Both the position numbers and the translations under genes were made by a program. From Glutinoglossum americanum (lineage: Eukaryota; Ascomycota; Geoglossomycetes; Geoglossales; Geoglossaceae): DNA of 64,000 nucleotides. The DNA is taken from positions 39,330 through 103,329 of the forward strand of contig JAGHQL010000092.1 in NCBI GenBank assembly GCA_020080175.1. Reading direction: 5' to 3'. Positions within the stretch are counted from its first letter, which is position 1, and each line of letters begins with the position of its first letter. Positions 45,688 through 60,643 of this stretch are shown one piece after another. Below the pieces are notes generated by a model that saw only the letters and a program-made list of their open reading frames with translations, had not been told where the DNA came from and searched no databases.

Positions 45688-47232
45688 ATGGATACAGCGA
45701 ATTTAGTCGCAGCCTGGCTATCTACCTGTGCTACAGCAATCGGTCTTGGATCATTGACTACACAAAGCATCGCAATCCGAGACCAGATGGATCCCTTCCA
45801 TGAAACTCGAAGGGGAGATTATATGGGGGTTTGGACCTCAATTCAACCTTCCTCGAGATGGTACACGCTCATTAAACCGACTCCGCTCGGCCCAGTAATT
45901 GCAGGGAACCTCGACGGCTGCTTGGGTCAAACTACCATACATTTGAGTAGGAGACCGACGCGCCCTACCGGGAAACCGATGTGGACAGCGCTTCTAGCAG
46001 TTTTCCATCCCCCGCCAATCGGTGTCAAAAATCAATACTCTTCAGAAAAAGTCCCCGACAAAAGCGGATCCGTTGTCATCACCATGGAGAAAAGCACCAC
46101 CCCGTCGATTCCCCGGCAGTATAGACAAGCGCAATGGCCCCATCTACTCGAGATGAGGCCGTTAACCTATCACCAATCGGTAGCCTGCGTCAAGATATCT
46201 AGACAAACGCTGATCACATTCATTCTTCTGTCGCAAGCTCGGCAGATTTACCGTTACTCCAGCGCCGCTGGGCTTCGCTTGGCCTACGCTGGCTACAATG
46301 GCAGCTATCAAATCGAGTGGCCGCTTGGTGGGAGACCCGTAATGACTTTCGCCCCCCACCAGGGCATCTCTCGAGAAAAGGATAATTACCCAGAAGTGTT
46401 TGCCCGGAGGCCCAGGAAATGTATTGAGATGGGACTTGGCGTCATCAGCTTCACAGATAGTGATGCGAATGACAAAACGAAGATCGCTTTTGCTGGGCGG
46501 AAGCCGCCCGGGAGATGGGTCCTAGAGAGGCTTCAAAACCGGTTTAGTGCGCAGCGAACCGCTGCCGATCAGTACAACGAAATGGGCGGACAAGCCCACG
46601 AAGTGGATTACCTCTTTCGGCGGCGGCTGGAGAAAGATGACCCGGAGCCGCCGCATGCACTTAAGCTCTCCGTCCCATCTCTCGAGGACGACGAGGAGTC
46701 AATATTGTATCTTGCGCAGGAGGAGGTGGTATTGGTCGCTTCATGCCTAGATCACCTTCCGTGGTCGCCTCTAGCCTGGTCGATCCACCGTGGCATGAAA
46801 GACGTCTTGGTAGCTTACGGCAAGCAAACCATGAAGGCGTACCGTAACGATTTAGCTGAGTTCCTCCGCCAAGCGGTCAAAGGAAAAGAGCAGGTTCTCG
46901 CAGACCAGGGGTGGCCGAGGAAGTTCGCTGAAGATTACATGGCCAGTCAAGCGGCGTCCGCGATTCTTGGCGATGAGGAATGCAGTGGCGACGTGTGCCG
47001 GATCGTGTCCGCTGTTGCTCTCCTGGAGTGGGATAAGGACGAGGCGTCGCTAGACCAGACGACGTTCTGGCGGAGCAACGTTCATGTTCTGATAGAGGAT
47101 GACGAGACCCAGACCCGCAAGCTCACGCCGGATATGGTGATCGCGCTGGTCAAGCTCTTCTTCGTGCAGTGGAGCCACGAGTTTAACTATGGAATGTGTT
47201 TCGATATCCCCTATGAGCTTACTCTTTCTTGA
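45688..47232 (+). CDS. Uncharacterised fungal protein, 514 residues
   Basis: Single intact exon starting MDTANLVAAWLSTCATAIGL. The N-terminal helix with GLGSLTTQSIAIRDQMDPFH, then YMGVWTSIQPSSRWYTLIKP, PLGPVIAGNLDGCLGQTTIH, and LLAVFHPPPIGVK are features of a family widespread in Pezizomycotina but without an assigned role. A mid-region WPLGGRPVMTFAPHQGIS and an acidic segment (SLEDDEESILYLAQEE) precede a helical C-terminus. No signal peptide; one weak hydrophobic N-terminal helix may be a membrane or partner-contact helix. I cannot assign a function. Confidence 0.7.
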   Translation: MDTANLVAAWLSTCATAIGLGSLTTQSIAIRDQMDPFHETRRGDYMGVWTSIQPSSRWYTLIKPTPLGPVIAGNLDGCLGQTTIHLSRRPTRPTGKPMWTALLAVFHPPPIGVKNQYSSEKVPDKSGSVVITMEKSTTPSIPRQYRQAQWPHLLEMRPLTYHQSVACVKISRQTLITFILLSQARQIYRYSSAAGLRLAYAGYNGSYQIEWPLGGRPVMTFAPHQGISREKDNYPEVFARRPRKCIEMGLGVISFTDSDANDKTKIAFAGRKPPGRWVLERLQNRFSAQRTAADQYNEMGGQAHEVDYLFRRRLEKDDPEPPHALKLSVPSLEDDEESILYLAQEEVVLVASCLDHLPWSPLAWSIHRGMKDVLVAYGKQTMKAYRNDLAEFLRQAVKGKEQVLADQGWPRKFAEDYMASQAASAILGDEECSGDVCRIVSAVALLEWDKDEASLDQTTFWRSNVHVLIEDDETQTRKLTPDMVIALVKLFFVQWSHEFNYGMCFDIPYELTLS

Positions 47233-48101
47233 TTCAAAATTTCCCATATTTTGGTTCGTGTGAGCAGTCGTTTGGATTGGCTAACATGGTTCAGTTGTCG
47301 GGGGGGGGGCAGATATTATGTTATAGCAATTTGAATGAATTTCCCAGTCAAGTAGCGTTCGTTACCATGTTATATCCCGCGCCTGAGCAAGCAACATAAT
47401 CTCAACCCGCTGCCATATGAAGTAGGGCACCCGGGTGGCCTTATAGAAGGTATATATTTAATCGTTTGGGCTACTATATGAGCCCCGTTTTGTAGGGCAA
47501 GCCCGTAAAGACTTAAGTTAGAAAGCAGAAGAAAAGGCAACTAAAGGGATACTTGCTGATTTTTTACTTTCAGAACATATACTTCAGCTAAGATCTTGTC
47601 AGACCCAGGATATGCTATAGGCGTTCGAGGTCATCAAGGTAGCTGATGAAGGCATTCAGAGCTTACAGGTGGGTTCTTGAGCTCAAATGAGTGTTACAGC
47701 CTAGTGGGAGAGAGATCCGGCGAGACTCCCGAGCGGTAAGGTTGAGTAGTAGGGTGAGTATGCAGCTCGGGCATCGAGTCTCTGGGGCTGTCGAATATGA
47801 CTCGAGATTGCGACTTTCCAAAATGACTGCCCGGAGACAGGCCGGCCCGGTAGTGGCAGATAACATAGTGACATGAAAACAATGCGCAGGAGAGCTTGGA
47901 GTAACCCACGTGATGCATTCGGCTTGGTCGCAAGGCTGCAAAATGTCCTATTTCGTGCTCGCCTACGTGGACAGCGGGTGTTGGGGCCTCCACGAGGCTG
48001 TAAAATCCCATACATTTATCAATCATAGAACCCAGTTTTGACCTTCTGATATCTTCGAGTTCGCTGCTGCTACCTGTCTTTCACGATACAATCAGCTCAC
48101 G
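47233..48101. other. Intergenic region, no gene seen
   Basis: About 870 bp, with a G-run at 47300 and no convincing frame. Confidence 0.45.
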
Positions 48102-49677
48102 ATGCCACTATGCAAGTCTAGTTTTACAGCGCAGGCTATATTGATTGCCCTTTGTCTTGCCTTCGTTACGCTCGCCGATTCCCCGCCCGCCCGCAACACC
48201 ACCGCCCCTCATAGCGACCGTGTCGGTTGGGTCTCTTCAAGCGGTGATAGGTCAACCCCACAGATTCTCTGGAGCTGCCTCTCAATCCTGCTGATATGCA
48301 CATGGCGATGCGTCCACCTGAACATCCCCAGCCTTCAGGAAAGCAGCGCTGGATGGCGGAAGTTCAAGCACGTGGTTCCGTATTGGCCCGAGCGGGCTCT
48401 GCTACGTAAATGGTTGCGCAAGCTTGCGTGGATGGGAATCACAGCTATCGCTCCCGAGTACGTGGTTGCGATGGCGGCGAAGGACTATATGTTGGCCAGG
48501 ACATCCGTCAGTGAGATGAAGAAGGAGGGGTATGAATGGTCCATGACTCAGGCCTTCTACGCCAACATGGGTGGGCTTCTCGTGGTATCCCTTGATCCGT
48601 CGGCAGCGAGGAACTCGTTATTGGAGCCAACCCGTGGAGGGCATGCCTTTCTTGATCAAAACGATGCCGTGGCCGATGACGGCGAGCGGGATGCTGATCC
48701 TGCAGTTGGGTTCGACCCCCAAAGTGACAGGTCCGAGTCTTTGCCCTTAACCCATGTAGAGGGTACGCTAGTAAGGATTGACCGTGGATTTCACATACTC
48801 GGAGGTGACATTGGTCAGTACCCAAACGAAGACCCGCAATAACCTTACTAGTGGCCCAGCCCTGTTCATTAACATTTCGCCCGGTCATATAGTAAAGCTC
48901 AAGAAACTCCTGCCGGACCTCAGGCTACCAACTGAAGCATCAATCGGAGACCGGAGCAAGGCAGACGCATTCAGCAAAACCTTCGCCTGTGTGCAATCAG
49001 GCTGGCTAGTTACCCAGTGCATCGCACGGCTTGCGGCGCGGCTTCCGATCACCGAGTTGGAGCTTGCGACCATAGCATTTGTCGTCTGCGCATTGGCCAT
49101 GTACTTTTTCTGGTGGGATAAGGCCTTTGGAGTGGAGCATACGGAAATTATCGAATTGAACGTCTCGGTGCTAAAACAGGCAGATCTAATCTCCCCCCAA
49201 AAGCCTATATTTGATATTCGCATTCAACGTATTCATGAATATTCCATAAATGGGGTTTTTGATACACTTTACCAGATGCTCGATGCCATTGATCACAAGG
49301 TGGGGCACAATTATCACCCTAACCAAATCCCGGGTATAGTCCTCTATACTGTAGGTACGATTATCTCCGCATTTCATCTCGCGGCGTGGAACTGGGAGTT
49401 CCCCTCACCGATTGTCCGCACTCTATGGAGAGTTTCCGCGGTTTTAGCTACTACCACGCCCCTTTTCACTTTGATACCTGTCCTCATAGGGTCTTTGTTT
49501 GATGAGTATTGCCCCGGCGCTTTATCCGTTTCTCTCGTTTGCTCTCTTCTCTCTATGATTTCCTATATCATCTCCCGTCTTGTTCTCATTGTCCTAGTTT
49601 TCTACTGCTTATCTTCGATGCCGCCCAGTGTGTATCGTGGGATAGGCTGGGTCAGCAGCCTCCCTCATTTCTCATAG
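48102..49677 (+). CDS. Fungal multi-pass membrane protein of unknown function
   Basis: Two exon-sized frames. 48102 to about 48770 starts with a signal-like helix (AQAILIALCLAFVTLADSPP), then SILLICTWRCVHLNIP, LRKLAWMGITAIAPEYVVAM and KDYMLARTSVSEMKKEGYEW. The second, about 48832-49677, gives RSKADAFSKTFACVQSGWLV, LPITELELATIAFVVCALAM YFFWWDKAFGVEH, then several hydrophobic helices to the stop. These blocks recur in a large uncharacterised fungal family with an N-terminal secretion signal, paired helices and the FWWDKPFGV-type motif. The intron between the frames is not settled: donor GTAAGG at 48771 with acceptor AAG at 48831 keeps phase, while the TAG at 48851 does not. Confidence 0.65.
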
Positions 49678-50430
49678 AGATACCTTAGTTAATTAGCCCT
49701 TAACAAGTTGCAAAACCAGATCACGTGCCTTGCAGACGAGCTGCCCGCTTGGCAACAAGAGAGTTCTCTACGCTAATAGGCCGAATCGCCAGGCCCAGAC
49801 CAGCTCACAGCATGACCTGATTGTTGAGGGTTATGCTCGATAGAGGTTAATGGCGGCTAGGCTTATGTAAACAATGGAATATTGTATAGGGGTAAAATCA
49901 ATTAAATTTCTCGCAACTACTGAATGCTAGCTATGTAGAAATGAAGTTATATAAGTAGTTGGCCGCTCTGCGGCCTCCATAGCCAGCCCGTGGCTACTCC
50001 GACTATCCTTCGGCCAGTCCGGAAGCATATCGGCCCTGCCGATATAAAACTTACTATAGCAGCTGCTCAGGGGTAACACTCAGCCCGTCAGGGACACCCT
50101 TCAGCTACTCAGGGGTGCCAACGAGGCGGTGCCTGAGCACCCCGCAACACTGATCTAGCCTAGCATGGGTGGTGGGCAGTAGTAAACTAATTGGACATGA
50201 ACGATGCGGCAAACCACATCAATTTCTTCAATATATCCTACGTCCTGGTACCTCGACATTCACCAAGCTCGACCGTAAGAACCCTTTTCACAACAAGAAT
50301 TTCTCGAACTAGGATATGGACTTCATAGATGAGTATTCTGGTTGAAGCAAGTCAGTTCCCCTCCTCCTGTCGGATTGGATCAGATTCCAACCCAACCTTC
50401 CCCAATCCAAGCTATTTGCTCATTTTACTC
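49678..50430. other. Intergenic region between convergent genes, no gene seen
   Basis: About 750 bp with no sustained frame; 49.97-50.12 kb has short repeated GGCC/CCGGCC words. Confidence 0.4.
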
Positions 50431-52572
50431 TTACGAAACGATAAAACGCTTCGGGCTCATTCCCTCTCCCTGCCAGATACCTCTCACTAAGTTCTTACAG
50501 TCCAGCACCTCAGAGCCATCTGAAACCCGGCTGCTACGATGGGTGATCCATGAGATTGGCCTTCTCCTGTGTTTGAGACCCCTGAGGGATTCAAGCCGGC
50601 CACTGTAAGGGGTCAAAACGTATCCGGGGCCCTCACAATCGAATATGCAGCGGAGACCATCAAGGTCACTGCCGCTGTCAAGAGCTCTCCGCCCACACCA
50701 TAGGAACCCGTCCCGGACGACGCATTGAATGATCCAGCGTAGGCCATCGGGGGAGTGTGAGTTCTTGGCAAATGTATGGTACTCATCCTCTCTCCCCATA
50801 GAGTGTGGCATGGGTAGCCCCGAGGAATTCACCGAAGGGTTTATCATATCTCCGAAGCGCTCTGGGACTGATGATGTGGTAAGGCGGATATTATACCAAA
50901 GGCAGTTTGCTACCGCAGCTAGGCCCTTCGAGTAGAGCTCGCACAAGATGCTCCAGCGGATCTCTCTAGCTAGATCTGTTTGGGCTTGGTGCGAATACAG
51001 CCATTGCTGTTTTGAACTCTCGTCGCACCAACGGGTTGACAAGCGCTGTTGGAGGCTCGTCAGGCTTACTTGGGTATCTACTTTCCAGAGATAGCCAAGT
51101 ATAGAGAGACCCTCATCGGAAATTTCTAGTCCTGGAAGGAGAAATTGTTCTTCGAATTCCTCAACAAACGGGAGGCCATCTAGGACTGTGTTGAGAGGAG
51201 GCACCCAGGAACAACTCATATCGCCTTGTCCCTGTATATTTCGCTCCACCCCAGGGACTAGCTCCTTTTCATGCTGCACCTTGCCACCCACAAGCAGCGA
51301 GATATCGCCATTCACGATCGCCAAGATGTACGCACAAACGCTAAAACTATATTCAAACCCCATGGATTCTTCAGCTCTCTCAAGATCCGCAGTGTTCAAC
51401 CTCAACGGGAAATTGCAGAGATTGGCCAATATTGCTAGCCTGTCCGGGATTCTAGAATTGCTGCGGTGGGCCAGGAGATGCAAGGCTTGCGCGGCATTGC
51501 AAGCATAACGATCGTCCGTACGTTCCCTGAAGGCCATCGGACAAGTTTTATACAGCGCGGTGGTGACGGCTTCACTTCTTTCTACGAGATCGGGGGGTAC
51601 TCCCGGCGTCACGAGCGGCCACGCGGAAACCCAAGAGAGAGCTTGGTAGAGATCCTCGAGGGTAATTTCGATCTCGCCGGGGATCTGCATATAGGTGGTC
51701 CTCGCAAAATCGTCTTGCGGAGTTAGATCCCGACAGCATCGGATCAGCAAGACCATCGACTCTCCTGCCGAAGCGGCTTCCTGGAAGCACCAGGCGCGGG
51801 ATAGCCATCTATCTTTCGCAAGCAATTCCAGGACTTCAACCGCACAGCTGAAGTCGCTCAGGTCCGCAAAGTTCTCCCCCCCAATAGCCTTAAACAGAGC
51901 ATCCATGTAAGCTTGCGAGTCGATGTAGGTGGTGAGCAGGGCAGCGGTGTTAGAAGCTTGCTGGTAGACCAGATCCATCGACTGGATGCCGAATTCCTGG
52001 TCCTCCGGGTCATCCTGCTCGATGCATTTCTGGTCGATCCAGATCAAACGCACATCGTAATATGCAGCGTACGAGATTGCTCGATCGAGGATCTCCTTTG
52101 GTGCGCGGCTGGTGCGAGTACCTCTGCTTGTCTGAACGGAGTACGCATGCTCTGGCGTGGTGTCGCTCTGGCTCTCCCAGCAGTATGAAATGGCGACGTA
52201 ATGTAGGCAGTCTGGTAGGTCTGCTGGCTCACTCGCGGTGACGACGAATGTAGATACACCACCTTGAGGGAAATACGGAAGGTTTATGCATAGGCAAGTA
52301 AAAGTAGTCGATGAGGTTAGATGTTCCATGTCGCCATTGAGGCCATCCTCGCAAGCATCGCTCCCTTCGCCGTCGCCAGCGCTCTCTTGGTTGTCAGGCC
52401 CATCGTAACCTTGTCGTGTCTCCCCTGGCATCGCAATGAATCGCAGCCGGCTAGCCCACTTGCTCGCCATGTCGCGAGACAGAAGATGTTTCCTAATTCT
52501 GTGGATGTGCTCTTTCACGGCTTCCTGGGAGCCACAGATTTCCCCGAATGAACTTTTGGTATCAAGTTTCAT
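50431..52572 (-). CDS. HET (heterokaryon incompatibility) domain protein
   Basis: Single intact exon of 713 residues with an ATG start. The HET domain spans about residues 125-275: YVAISYCW (125-132), VRLIWIDQKCIEQ (174-186), IQSMDLVYQQA (196-206) and DRWLSRAWCFQEA. HET proteins trigger cell death when incompatible fungi fuse. The long C-terminal half (about 430 residues) has the scattered Trp/Cys pattern usual in HET-only proteins and no WD40, NACHT or ankyrin repeats that I can see. The C-terminus ends GMSPKRFIVS. Unlike several accessory genes here it carries no nonsense codon. Its partner locus is unknown. Confidence 0.88.
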   Translation of the reverse strand: MKLDTKSSFGEICGSQEAVKEHIHRIRKHLLSRDMASKWASRLRFIAMPGETRQGYDGPDNQESAGDGEGSDACEDGLNGDMEHLTSSTTFTCLCINLPYFPQGGVSTFVVTASEPADLPDCLHYVAISYCWESQSDTTPEHAYSVQTSRGTRTSRAPKEILDRAISYAAYYDVRLIWIDQKCIEQDDPEDQEFGIQSMDLVYQQASNTAALLTTYIDSQAYMDALFKAIGGENFADLSDFSCAVEVLELLAKDRWLSRAWCFQEAASAGESMVLLIRCCRDLTPQDDFARTTYMQIPGEIEITLEDLYQALSWVSAWPLVTPGVPPDLVERSEAVTTALYKTCPMAFRERTDDRYACNAAQALHLLAHRSNSRIPDRLAILANLCNFPLRLNTADLERAEESMGFEYSFSVCAYILAIVNGDISLLVGGKVQHEKELVPGVERNIQGQGDMSCSWVPPLNTVLDGLPFVEEFEEQFLLPGLEISDEGLSILGYLWKVDTQVSLTSLQQRLSTRWCDESSKQQWLYSHQAQTDLAREIRWSILCELYSKGLAAVANCLWYNIRLTTSSVPERFGDMINPSVNSSGLPMPHSMGREDEYHTFAKNSHSPDGLRWIIQCVVRDGFLWCGRRALDSGSDLDGLRCIFDCEGPGYVLTPYSGRLESLRGLKHRRRPISWITHRSSRVSDGSEVLDCKNLVRGIWQGEGMSPKRFIVS

Positions 52573-53028
52573 GGTGATTGCTCGCGCTGGAGGTATGAAC
52601 AGCTCTAGAAGGCTAGACTTAGGTGACGGCGAAGCCCGAGCCGAATAGGATAAACCGAATAATGGCTAATAGTCGCCAACTGCTGGCCAATTAAAGTGAA
52701 ACACTATCAAGCAACAACGCCAAATCTTCAGCCAAGGCTGTGCTCCAATATGTGATTTGTTTACCCCGCTCCCATGACGTCACGATATCCATGCGCCCTA
52801 CCTGCTCCGAGGGTAGGATCTGGCTCCCAAGCACTGAGTTAGTGGTCTTATTTCCAGCAAAAGCGGTAATTACAAAGACAGCAGCAGCTATTCATACAGT
52901 TAATCAGAATACAGTTTTGGTAAACAGCTTTCATTCGGCTGCTCTCTACTAACTACGCGTTTGCGTGTATTTTCTCGTATAGCTGCATAGTAGAATAACC
53001 CCACTGATTTCCAAGATCCTAGCCCATT
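52573..53028. other. Intergenic region
   Basis: HET gene promoter side and ABC-F 3' flank; no gene seen. Confidence 0.45.
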
Positions 53029-55570
53029 CTACCCCCCTAAACTCGCCTTCAACAACCCCCCCAACCTCCTCTCCAGCCTCCTCTCATACCCCCACACCCC
53101 CTCCTCCAAAACCCTTAACCCCCCCTTCACCAACTCAAACACAACCCTCCTTCTCCCCTCCTCCTCCCCCTCATCCCCATCCATCTCCTCCACAACCCCC
53201 CTAACCGCCCACCGATCGTGCGACACAACCACCACTGCGCCCTCAAACTCCCTGAGCGCCTCGACCAACGCCCCAATGCTCTCCGCATCCAAATGCGTCG
53301 TAACCTCGTCCAGCAAAAGCAAATGCGGCATCGGCCACAGCACTTTTGCGAGCGCAACGCGCACCAGCTGCCCGCCTGAGAGGCGGGAAAGCGGGGTATC
53401 CGAGACGGTGGACCCGCGGAGACCGAGGCTTGAGAGAAGGGAGCGGGCGTCCTGTGGCGTGAGCGCAGGGTCGTGGGTTTGGAGCTCCTGGAGAGCGGTG
53501 AGCGATGGATCCGCCTCTCCAATGCGCTTTAGTTCCTCGACGGCGCTCTGCTCGTACCACCCCACCCTCAGCCTGGCGTGCCTCTCCACCCCTGCCACAA
53601 CAACCTTCCCACCCAGCACCCCCAACAGTGTCGATTTCCCGCACCCGTTCAGCCCTAGTATCCCCACGCGGTCTCCGGGGTGGATGGTAAGTGTGACGCC
53701 CTGTAAAACGGGAGTGGAACGCCCGGGATGAGCGTAGGCTATATTTTCGAGACTGATTAGAGGGCCTGGAAAGCGGAGAGTAGGCGCGGGAGGGAGGGCG
53801 AATGTGATTGGTCTTTCATCTTGGGGGACCTCGATAGAGGCACGGTTTGTTAGGTGGAATCCTTGCAGATCTCTATTCAACTTGAACCTCCCACCGCCCT
53901 TCCCAACCTCCATACCCATTCTCTCATCAACCTTTTTCTGTCTGGACTTTGCCATCCTCAATTTCCCGTCGTCCCCCGTCTTTTTGCCCAACTTAATCCC
54001 TTCCCGAATCGTCTTCTCCATATGTGCGATCTGGCGATCCTGCGCCTCTTTCATACGGGAAAGATAGAGCTTCTGATCCCGTTGGTCGGCTTCATAGGCA
54101 GATAGGTTGCCAGCAAAATAAGTAAGGGTTCTATTACGGAGGATCAGAAGGGAGGTGCAGAGGGTGTCGAGGAAGGAGCGGTCGTGGGAGACAAGGAGGA
54201 CGGTTGGGGGATTTGGGGCTGCGATGAGGGCAAGGAGGTGATGTTGGAGCCAGATTATGCCGAGCAGGTCGAGGAAGTTAGTCGGCTCGTCGAGAATTAG
54301 AAGGGCAGTTGGCTGGAGGAGGACCCCAGCGAGGCAGCAGCGCATCTGCCAGCCTCCGGAGAGTGTAGTGAATGGAGCGTCCATCGTTGCGGGGCTAAAC
54401 CCTAGGCCGGAAAGGATATTGCGAGCTTGAGATGTCAAGGATGCGAGGGGTGTCATTTGTTCAAATTGTGATTGAAGTTCAGAAAGAAGATCGACCGCCT
54501 CACGCGTTTCTTGTTGGGCGGTCCCTTCAGATATCTCGTTATCTGGTTCATCGAGCCTGCAGAAACGAATTAGCAAACCTCTTCTCCCCCCCCCCCCAAA
54601 AAAAAAAAAAACCACGCAATATCATCACACTCACAGCCTTGCAGCCTCTGCAACCCTCCCGTCCAAAACTCGCAGAGCCTTCCGTGCCTGTAGCCCCCTA
54701 CTTCCGCTCCGGAGACTCGCGTTCTTCTCTGCCTCCGCAAGTTCAGCCAGGAGACGTTTAGCTTGATTTGCCGGAGAGCACGACCTGGGGGGATGGATCC
54801 GGTGCTATTGGCCGCGGCCAGGGATTGAGATAGGACTATTTGTGCGGGGTTAGTGAGCCGCCTTCCTACTACCCGCGTAAGAGGGGAAGCGGGACAGACT
54901 GTCGATTTCGCGCAACACTTCATTGCGCGATACATCGCTCTCAATGACACACTGGAGGACTGTCCTGGACATCTCTCCAGAGTTTGAGGTCTGGGTGGTG
55001 AGAGTGCCAGAAGAAGTCATGGCTGTTTGCTGGAGGATCGATATTTTCATCGATGGCGGGATTCCAGGAATGAGTTTGTCGGCGAGGGCGCGGAGGACGG
55101 CCAGATGTAGGGCAATTTAGTTATTGGAGTTCTTAGTTCTGTTCTTCTAGCCCGATACAGAGAAAATAGGAACTAAAGAGGGAGCGTGTCGGTCCCACGT
55201 ACTCGACTTCCCCGTCCCGTTCCGTCCAACAAGACCATAGCAAACGCCCGCCTTCAACCGCAACTCTGCGCCCTCCAGTATCCCTACTCCTTCCGCCCTC
55301 GCCTTCGCCTTCCCTTTTCTGCCGTTTGGGTCCCCGCTCGCGTCGCTGTTCGTTACAGCAATGCTGAGGCCGTGAATGTCGATCTTCCCCGCATTAGCCC
55401 GGTTAGAATAGGATAACTAGATGAGGCAGCTAATTGCTAGTGTCTGGTACCTAGCGTCTAGTGCCCAGACTCACCTCATCACAATCCGGAGCTTCGAGAC
55501 GGTGGAAGCGAGTTTGCTGGCAAGAGACGAGGATTGTGGGGTCTAGAGGTGGAGGTGTGCCGCCGAGCAT
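53029..55570 (-). CDS. ABC-F family ATPase, 5' exon structure partly unresolved
   Basis: The long last exon (54556-53029) has the first-NBD signature LSGGWQMRCCLAGVLLQ and Walker B LLILDEPTNFLD, the linker with KLGKKTGDDGKLRMAKSRQK, and a full second NBD: Walker A GLNGCGKST, signature RLSGGQLVRVALAKVL, Walker B LLLLDEVTTHLD (Pro-Asn replaced by Val-Thr). Upstream: 55570-55475 (MLGGTPPPLDPTILV), 55383-55199 with first Walker A GLVGRNGTGKSS, a frame near 55090-54900 (LADKLIPGIPPSMKISILQQ), and one ending at 54635 (AKRLLAELAEAEK NASLRSGSRG). The last two introns work, but no AG acceptor fits the third coding segment and the join to the fourth is uncertain. ABC-F proteins act on ribosomes or as soluble ATPases. 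Either mis-spliced by me or mutated. Confidence 0.75.
54590..54614. repeat. C11A14 homopolymer pair inside an intron
   Basis: An uninterrupted run of C followed by a run of A lies in the 78-nt intron 54557-54634 of the ABC-F gene. Its length is likely polymorphic or poorly sequenced. Confidence 0.7.
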
Positions 55571-56911
55571 GGTTATTACAGCCTATCAGGAAAAGAGTTG
55601 CTATATAGGCCCGCGTTGCTAGAAGTATTCCCTTTTGTCGTCTCTATTATTTTGGCGATGTGAATTGGTTGTGGCGACTGGAGACCGAGGCAGGAGATCC
55701 AGTGTCTTGTAATAACCGTGACTCAGAATGTGGGGTAAGTAATCCCCGCTCAGGATATGCCGATCCAGCCAGACAATAATTGCGCGCACGGCATGAGTGA
55801 CGCGCTGTAGTGCGGTGTTGCTACTCTACCACACCGAAAAATTAAAGATGAAAACAAGATTTAATAAACCCCAGGTACTGCCTTGGGGAAGCGAAATGCC
55901 AGCCATGACCATTTAGCTTTCTCGAATTTTAATTCCTAATTCCCCTTCTAATTTTTCTTGAATCCCCCGTGATTATTACAGGTCCAGAGGGATGCCGGTA
56001 CAGCTACCAGTGGTTGGTAATAGGTACCTGGGTTAAATACCGATATTATGATAATTGAGTTCGGCTTCGGCATTGTATCGGCACTTTTAGTTCCTAGCCT
56101 CTCTCATAGCACTTGCGGCCGCTGCGGCCCTCGGGGATCTCCGCATGATTGCGTTGAACGCTGGTTTTATGTAACTAACCCGCAGAGACGTTATCGTGGC
56201 GAATCTGTGGCACTACGACAACAGGTCTCCCTATCATAGAGCTTCTGATGGCAGCGCCGGTGTCGGTTCTACCGAGCAAAGCCAGGTGATAATACAAACG
56301 CTATGCTTGCTTTGCCTTCCAGCATAGATTATGCCATCTGCTGGATGTGTCTCGTGGCAGGGCCCTTTTTCGGCCTCCGGTCATTTCCAGCAGGTGCTTA
56401 CGATACGGTTGAGCGGAAAAGAGCATTTCTCATATTTTAGCCGCTCTCAACGAGGACTATACGGTGGAACAGGAAATTGTGACTGTTTGCCGCGAGGTGT
56501 ACATAACGGAGAATTTCCCCCTGCACTAGGCACCCCAATTTAAACAAAAACGAGCGACGATAGTTACATCCGGTGGAGATGAAATACCGTTATTACCTAA
56601 CCAGGCTTGTGCGGTTTGTGAGCCGTCTGATAGGTTTTACAAATATGCATTCGAGAGGCACACCACGGTCCTATGGGGTCATAAACAAAGTCTGACCCGT
56701 GTGGCCAATGTGGTTTAACATTCATGCTATCGTTGCTCGCCTTCCACCTCTTCCTATACACGATTCCTACATCTATCTAATCAAATACAAGATCAGCCTT
56801 ATCGAATGCCCGCTTCGTTCCAACCCCTCCACCGTGCCATAGTCCCCTCAACAGCAAACACACTAGATACGGTAACTAGCGCCCTCCCCATCACCCTTAG
56901 AATGCGGCTCA
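55571..56911. other. Intergenic region, no gene seen
   Basis: About 1.3 kb, with short frames only. The ABC-F promoter and the beta-galactosidase 3' flank lie here. Confidence 0.45.
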
Positions 56912-60118
<3,207 letters not shown>

Positions 60119-60643
60119 CGTTTTTTATGTTCTGCGAAGAGGTAGTTGCGGTGAGAAGTAGGCGGGGTTGATGAGCGAAGCGCCTCTCACGTGACATACC
60201 TCTTGTATCAATATTCGACCTATACGCCAGTGATAAACAATACAGTCCAAAGTACATATTTGCTAGAGTAGCCCTTGCCACTACCCCCATGTGCTTTTAA
60301 TCAAACATTTCTATAGTCCAAGATCCAGCCGTTCGCACGTGACATTCCGGCCATCATTCAGGATAAGCTTCCATTAAGTATTCGAACCTCAAAGCCAGAT
60401 GCCATACTCCTCGTTCCGCTTCACAATCCACGTGATCCATAAGCCATAGTACCTTTTTCTACCTCGCCCATCAATTAACGGCATTCATAGTGGGATGCGT
60501 AGGCATCATAGCAACAAATACCGGCCAACAGCAAGAATAACTGGAAACTACCAATGGTAGAATATACATCCTCTATAAGAGACTAGCGCAGGGGGCACTT
60601 AAATGGCCCAGAGTCGAGGAAACTGTTTTCCAACAAACGCATC
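60119..60643. other. Intergenic region, no gene seen
   Basis: About 520 bp holding the beta-galactosidase promoter. CACGTGAC-type words occur at 60187 and 60337. Confidence 0.4.

Noticed and set aside
53127-53644. Arg/Trp-rich minus frames of about 130 residues inside the ABC-F exon
   Set aside because: They are shadows of the long ABC-F exon in other frames.
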